Shown here: piece by piece, positions 13,272-15,308 of the stretch
Layout of the letters: each line of letters begins with the position of its first letter
Numbering within the stretch: position 1 is the first letter of the stretch
Source of the DNA: Dehalococcoidales bacterium
GTDB lineage: Bacteria > Chloroflexota > Dehalococcoidia > Dehalococcoidales > UBA5760
NCBI GenBank assembly: GCA_028717305.1
Contig: JAQUOC010000021.1
Span: 1-15,308 of the forward strand
Direction of reading: 5' to 3'
DNA: 15,308 bases
Translations under genes and position numbers: made by a program
The notes under the pieces: generated by a model
Seen by the model: only the letters and a program-made list of their open reading frames with translations
The model's database searches: none
What the model was told of the DNA's origin: nothing

Positions 13272-14822
13272 CTACTTGGCGTAGTCTACCGCTCTCGTCT
13301 CTCTTAATACGATAACCTTTATCTGCCCAGGGTATTGCAACCCTTCCTCTATTTTCTTAACGATGTCCCGGGCGAGCCGCATCGCCCCCAGGTCGTCAAT
13401 CTCTTCCGGCTTGACCATGATACGTATCTCACGGCCGGCCTGAATGGCAAACGACTTTTCCACCCCCTTGAAGCCGGTGGCAATATCCTCCAGAGCCTTT
13501 AACCGCTGCAGATAGCCCTCCAAAGACTCCCGCCGAGCTCCCGGCCTGGCGCTGCTGATAGCGTCAGCCGCCGAGGCAATAAAGCCCCAGACACTGGTAG
13601 TCCCCGTTTCGCCATGGTGCTCAGCAATTCCCCGGACCACCTCGGAAGATTTATCCCACTGCTTGACCAGATCAGCGCCGATAGCGGCATGAGTCCCTTC
13701 CACCTCATGATCCACCGCCTTACCGATATCATGCAGCAGCCCGGTTTTCTTAGCTATCGCTACATTAGCCCCTAACTCGCTGGCAATCATGCCGGATATG
13801 TGCGCCACTTCAATACTATGAACCAGGACATTCTGTCCGTAGCTGGTACGAAACTTGAGGCGGCCAAGTAACCGGAGTAACTCGGGACGCAAACCGGTAA
13901 CACCCACCTCACAGGCAGCCTGCTCACCGGCGCTATAGATAGCAGCCTCTACCTCTTCCTTAGACTTGGCCACCACCTCTTCAATACGAGCGGGATGGAT
14001 ACGCCCGTCAAGAATAAGCTTGGTTAAAGCCAGACGAGCCACCTCCCGCCGCACAGGGTCAAAGCTGGATAGGGTTACCGCCTCAGGGGTATCATCAATA
14101 ATGAGGTCAACCCCAGTCGCTTGCTCCAGGGCCCTGATGTTGCGCCCTTCTCGCCCAATAAGCCGGCCTTTCATATCATCACTGGGAATAGCAACAATGG
14201 ATACCGTTGCCTCCGCGACAACGTCAGAAGCACAGCGCTGGATAGCCAGTGACAGAATCTCCTGCGCCTTTTTATTCTCCTCTGCTCTAAGTTCGTTCTC
14301 CCACTCCCGTAGGCGCCGTGAGGTATCATCCCGAATCTCAACCTCCACAGAATCAAGCAGCGACTTCTTAGCCTCATCGGTAGACATACCTGATATAATC
14401 TCCAGCTGCTTTAACTGCTTACCTCTGGCCTCCTCAAGCTGTTCACGAATAGACTCCATCTTCTCTTCCTTATTAGTCATATCGCGCGCGCGACGCTCTA
14501 AATCTTCCAATTTACGCTCAAGCGTCCCTTCCTTCTGCACCAGACGATTCTCATTACGCTGCAGTTCGGAGCGCCGCTCACGGCACTCTGCTTCAGCCGC
14601 CGACTTTAGTTTCGCCGCCTCCGTCTTAGCCTCGCCAACCATGTCTCTGGCCTTATGTTCAGCATCAGTCTGTATCTTAGCCGCTTTCCTCTCGGCAAGA
14701 CGCATTTCTCGACTCAGCCGGAACCTCCGGAAGAAGAAAACAAAGGCCGCCCCAGCCACCGCCCCGATGATGAAACTAAATAAAACGGTTAATATGTTTA
14801 GTGCTCCTGCGTTTGTTAGCAT
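13272..14822 (-). CDS. rny: Ribonuclease Y
   Basis: RNase Y is a membrane-anchored endoribonuclease that starts mRNA decay. The 516 residues show the full layout: one N-terminal membrane helix (about 8-31), a basic stop and a long charged coiled coil (about 38-195), a KH domain (GRLIGREGRNIR at 219-230), a linker, and an HD domain (NVLVHSIEVAH at 331-341, LLHDIGKAVDHE at 362-373 with H364 and D365). The C-terminal part ends with VIVLRETRAVDYAK, as in the family. ATG 14822 is preceded by GAGGTAGGAA. The gap from recX is 107 nt and contains a possible 23-codon ORF. With ymdB and the PHP gene downstream it forms an RNA-turnover cluster. All catalytic residues I can check are present. Confidence 0.97.
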   Translation of the reverse strand: MLTNAGALNILTVLFSFIIGAVAGAAFVFFFRRFRLSREMRLAERKAAKIQTDAEHKARDMVGEAKTEAAKLKSAAEAECRERRSELQRNENRLVQKEGTLERKLEDLERRARDMTNKEEKMESIREQLEEARGKQLKQLEIISGMSTDEAKKSLLDSVEVEIRDDTSRRLREWENELRAEENKKAQEILSLAIQRCASDVVAEATVSIVAIPSDDMKGRLIGREGRNIRALEQATGVDLIIDDTPEAVTLSSFDPVRREVARLALTKLILDGRIHPARIEEVVAKSKEEVEAAIYSAGEQAACEVGVTGLRPELLRLLGRLKFRTSYGQNVLVHSIEVAHISGMIASELGANVAIAKKTGLLHDIGKAVDHEVEGTHAAIGADLVKQWDKSSEVVRGIAEHHGETGTTSVWGFIASAADAISSARPGARRESLEGYLQRLKALEDIATGFKGVEKSFAIQAGREIRIMVKPEEIDDLGAMRLARDIVKKIEEGLQYPGQIKVIVLRETRAVDYAK

Positions 14823-14840
14823 TTCCTACCTCTTTTCTGG

Positions 14841-14912
14841 TTACAGCTCGGCATATAACAAAAAACTACCCACCACAGATCCACTACTGCCACCATAACG
14901 AAACGGCATCAT
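14841..14912 (-). CDS. Possible 23-residue leader ORF before rny
   Basis: In the 107-nt gap between recX and rny a short frame begins with two adjacent ATGs (14912 and 14909) and ends with TAA at 14843-14841. A clear AGGGAG ribosome site (14920-14925) lies 7 nt before the first ATG, better than that of several real genes here. The product starts MMPFRYGGSSGS and has a hydrophobic end (VVGSFLLYAEL). Its stop is 18 nt before the rny ATG, so it could couple translation into rny or be a small protein. I do not recognise it. Short frames with a ribosome site do occur by chance. Confidence 0.35.
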   Translation of the reverse strand: MMPFRYGGSSGSVVGSFLLYAEL

Positions 14913-14929
14913 GTTGAGACTCCCTGGTG

Positions 14930-15308
14930 CTAGTCCCGTATTTCCTGCCACAACTGCTCCACAGTGTTATTTATCACCCGATAGCCAAAGCCACGCCGCC
15001 TGAGATACTCGGCCAGGAGGTGGCGAAAGCTCTGGTAGTCAGACGCTGTTAATCGATGCGCCCTGCTTAAGGCGGCACGATAAGCGCTATCGTCATCATT
15101 GACTTCACCAACCACCCGGTCAATTACCTCCTCGGCGACTCCTTTACGCCTCAGTTCAAGTCCGGTCAACCAGCGGCTGCGCGGGCTAAATGACTGTCGG
15201 TTATCCCTCCAAAACCGGGCAAAATCTGTATCATCCACCAGCCCTTGCTCCTTGAGGCGGGTAATCGCCGCTTCGATGCCAGCACTATCAAAACCGCGCC
15301 GGCCGAGC
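14930..15308 (-). CDS. recX: RecX regulatory protein (5' end outside window)
   Basis: The frame is open to the window edge; the 125 visible residues begin LGRRGFDSAGIEAAITRLKEQGLVDD and continue with TDFARFWRDNRQ. These are the tandem three-helix repeats of RecX: each has a G(F/V)xxxxI(D/E)xx(I/V) helix, then D-aspartate-rich turns and Y/FA helices. A second repeat begins LTGLELRRKGVAEEVIDRV and a third near LLAEYLRRRGFGYRVINNTVEQL, so the N-terminal repeat is what is missing. RecX binds RecA and limits filament formation; recA is often upstream, and may lie just off the right edge. A GTG at 15238 could look like a start but is inside the first visible repeat, so the true start is further right. 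It ends in TAG at 14932-14930, 107 nt before rny. Confidence 0.9.
   Translation of the reverse strand, partial: LGRRGFDSAGIEAAITRLKEQGLVDDTDFARFWRDNRQSFSPRSRWLTGLELRRKGVAEEVIDRVVGEVNDDDSAYRAALSRAHRLTASDYQSFRHLLAEYLRRRGFGYRVINNTVEQLWQEIRD

Noticed and set aside
13966..14898. A 310-codon plus-strand frame very rich in Ser and Arg
   Set aside because: It is antisense to the coiled coil of RNase Y; the S/R richness mirrors the E/A/K codons on the other strand.

Overview
The window looks like chromosomal DNA from a moderately GC-rich anaerobic bacterium. My best guess is Chloroflexota, class Dehalococcoidia. This rests on the flavour of the proteins and on an archaeal-type glmM/glmU pair next to a bacterial glmS; no phylogeny was run. 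A selenocysteine tRNA (selC) shows that the organism decodes UGA as selenocysteine somewhere in its genome. No selenoprotein gene is visible here. Nearly all genes lie on the minus strand, so the text below follows transcription from right to left.

Right block (15308-10291, minus): recX (cut by the window edge), a possible 23-codon ORF, rny (RNase Y), ymdB-type phosphodiesterase, a PHP-domain phosphoesterase, plsY (glycerol-3-phosphate acyltransferase) and a zinc-finger membrane protein. Several genes overlap by 1-4 nt or lie within 12 nt of each other, which suggests an operon or two. The first half groups RNA-turnover enzymes (endonuclease, cyclic-nucleotide phosphodiesterase, PHP phosphatase/exonuclease); the second half concerns the membrane.

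Middle accessory segment (about 10290-8790): this segment is visibly more AT-rich in its non-coding parts. It holds a plus-strand PrsW-like membrane protein (the only convincing plus-strand gene) and a divergent, small, cysteine-rich nuclease of the staphylococcal-nuclease family with a near-perfect sigma-70-type promoter. Several short inverted repeats lie beside them.

Left block (8789-1061, minus): a tight amino-sugar operon runs glmM, glmU, a second diverged glmU-like gene, then glmS, followed by pepA (leucyl aminopeptidase) and a UPF0173 metallo-hydrolase. Together glmS (Fru-6-P to GlcN-6-P), glmM (to GlcN-1-P) and glmU (to GlcNAc-1-P and UDP-GlcNAc) complete the route to UDP-GlcNAc for the envelope. 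GlmM and both GlmU-like proteins resemble archaeal-type enzymes more than the E. coli types. The operon promoter is placed so that glmM mRNA is probably leaderless.

Far left (917-1, minus): selC with its own -10 box, a 267-nt intergenic region with a good promoter and an 8-bp inverted repeat, and a DUF2284 cysteine-rich protein that runs off the window.

I saw no CRISPR array, insertion sequence, integrase or obvious defence system. The most interesting items are the paired GlmU paralogues, the leaderless-type glmM promoter, the cysteine-substituted nuclease, the small ORF ahead of rny, and selC.
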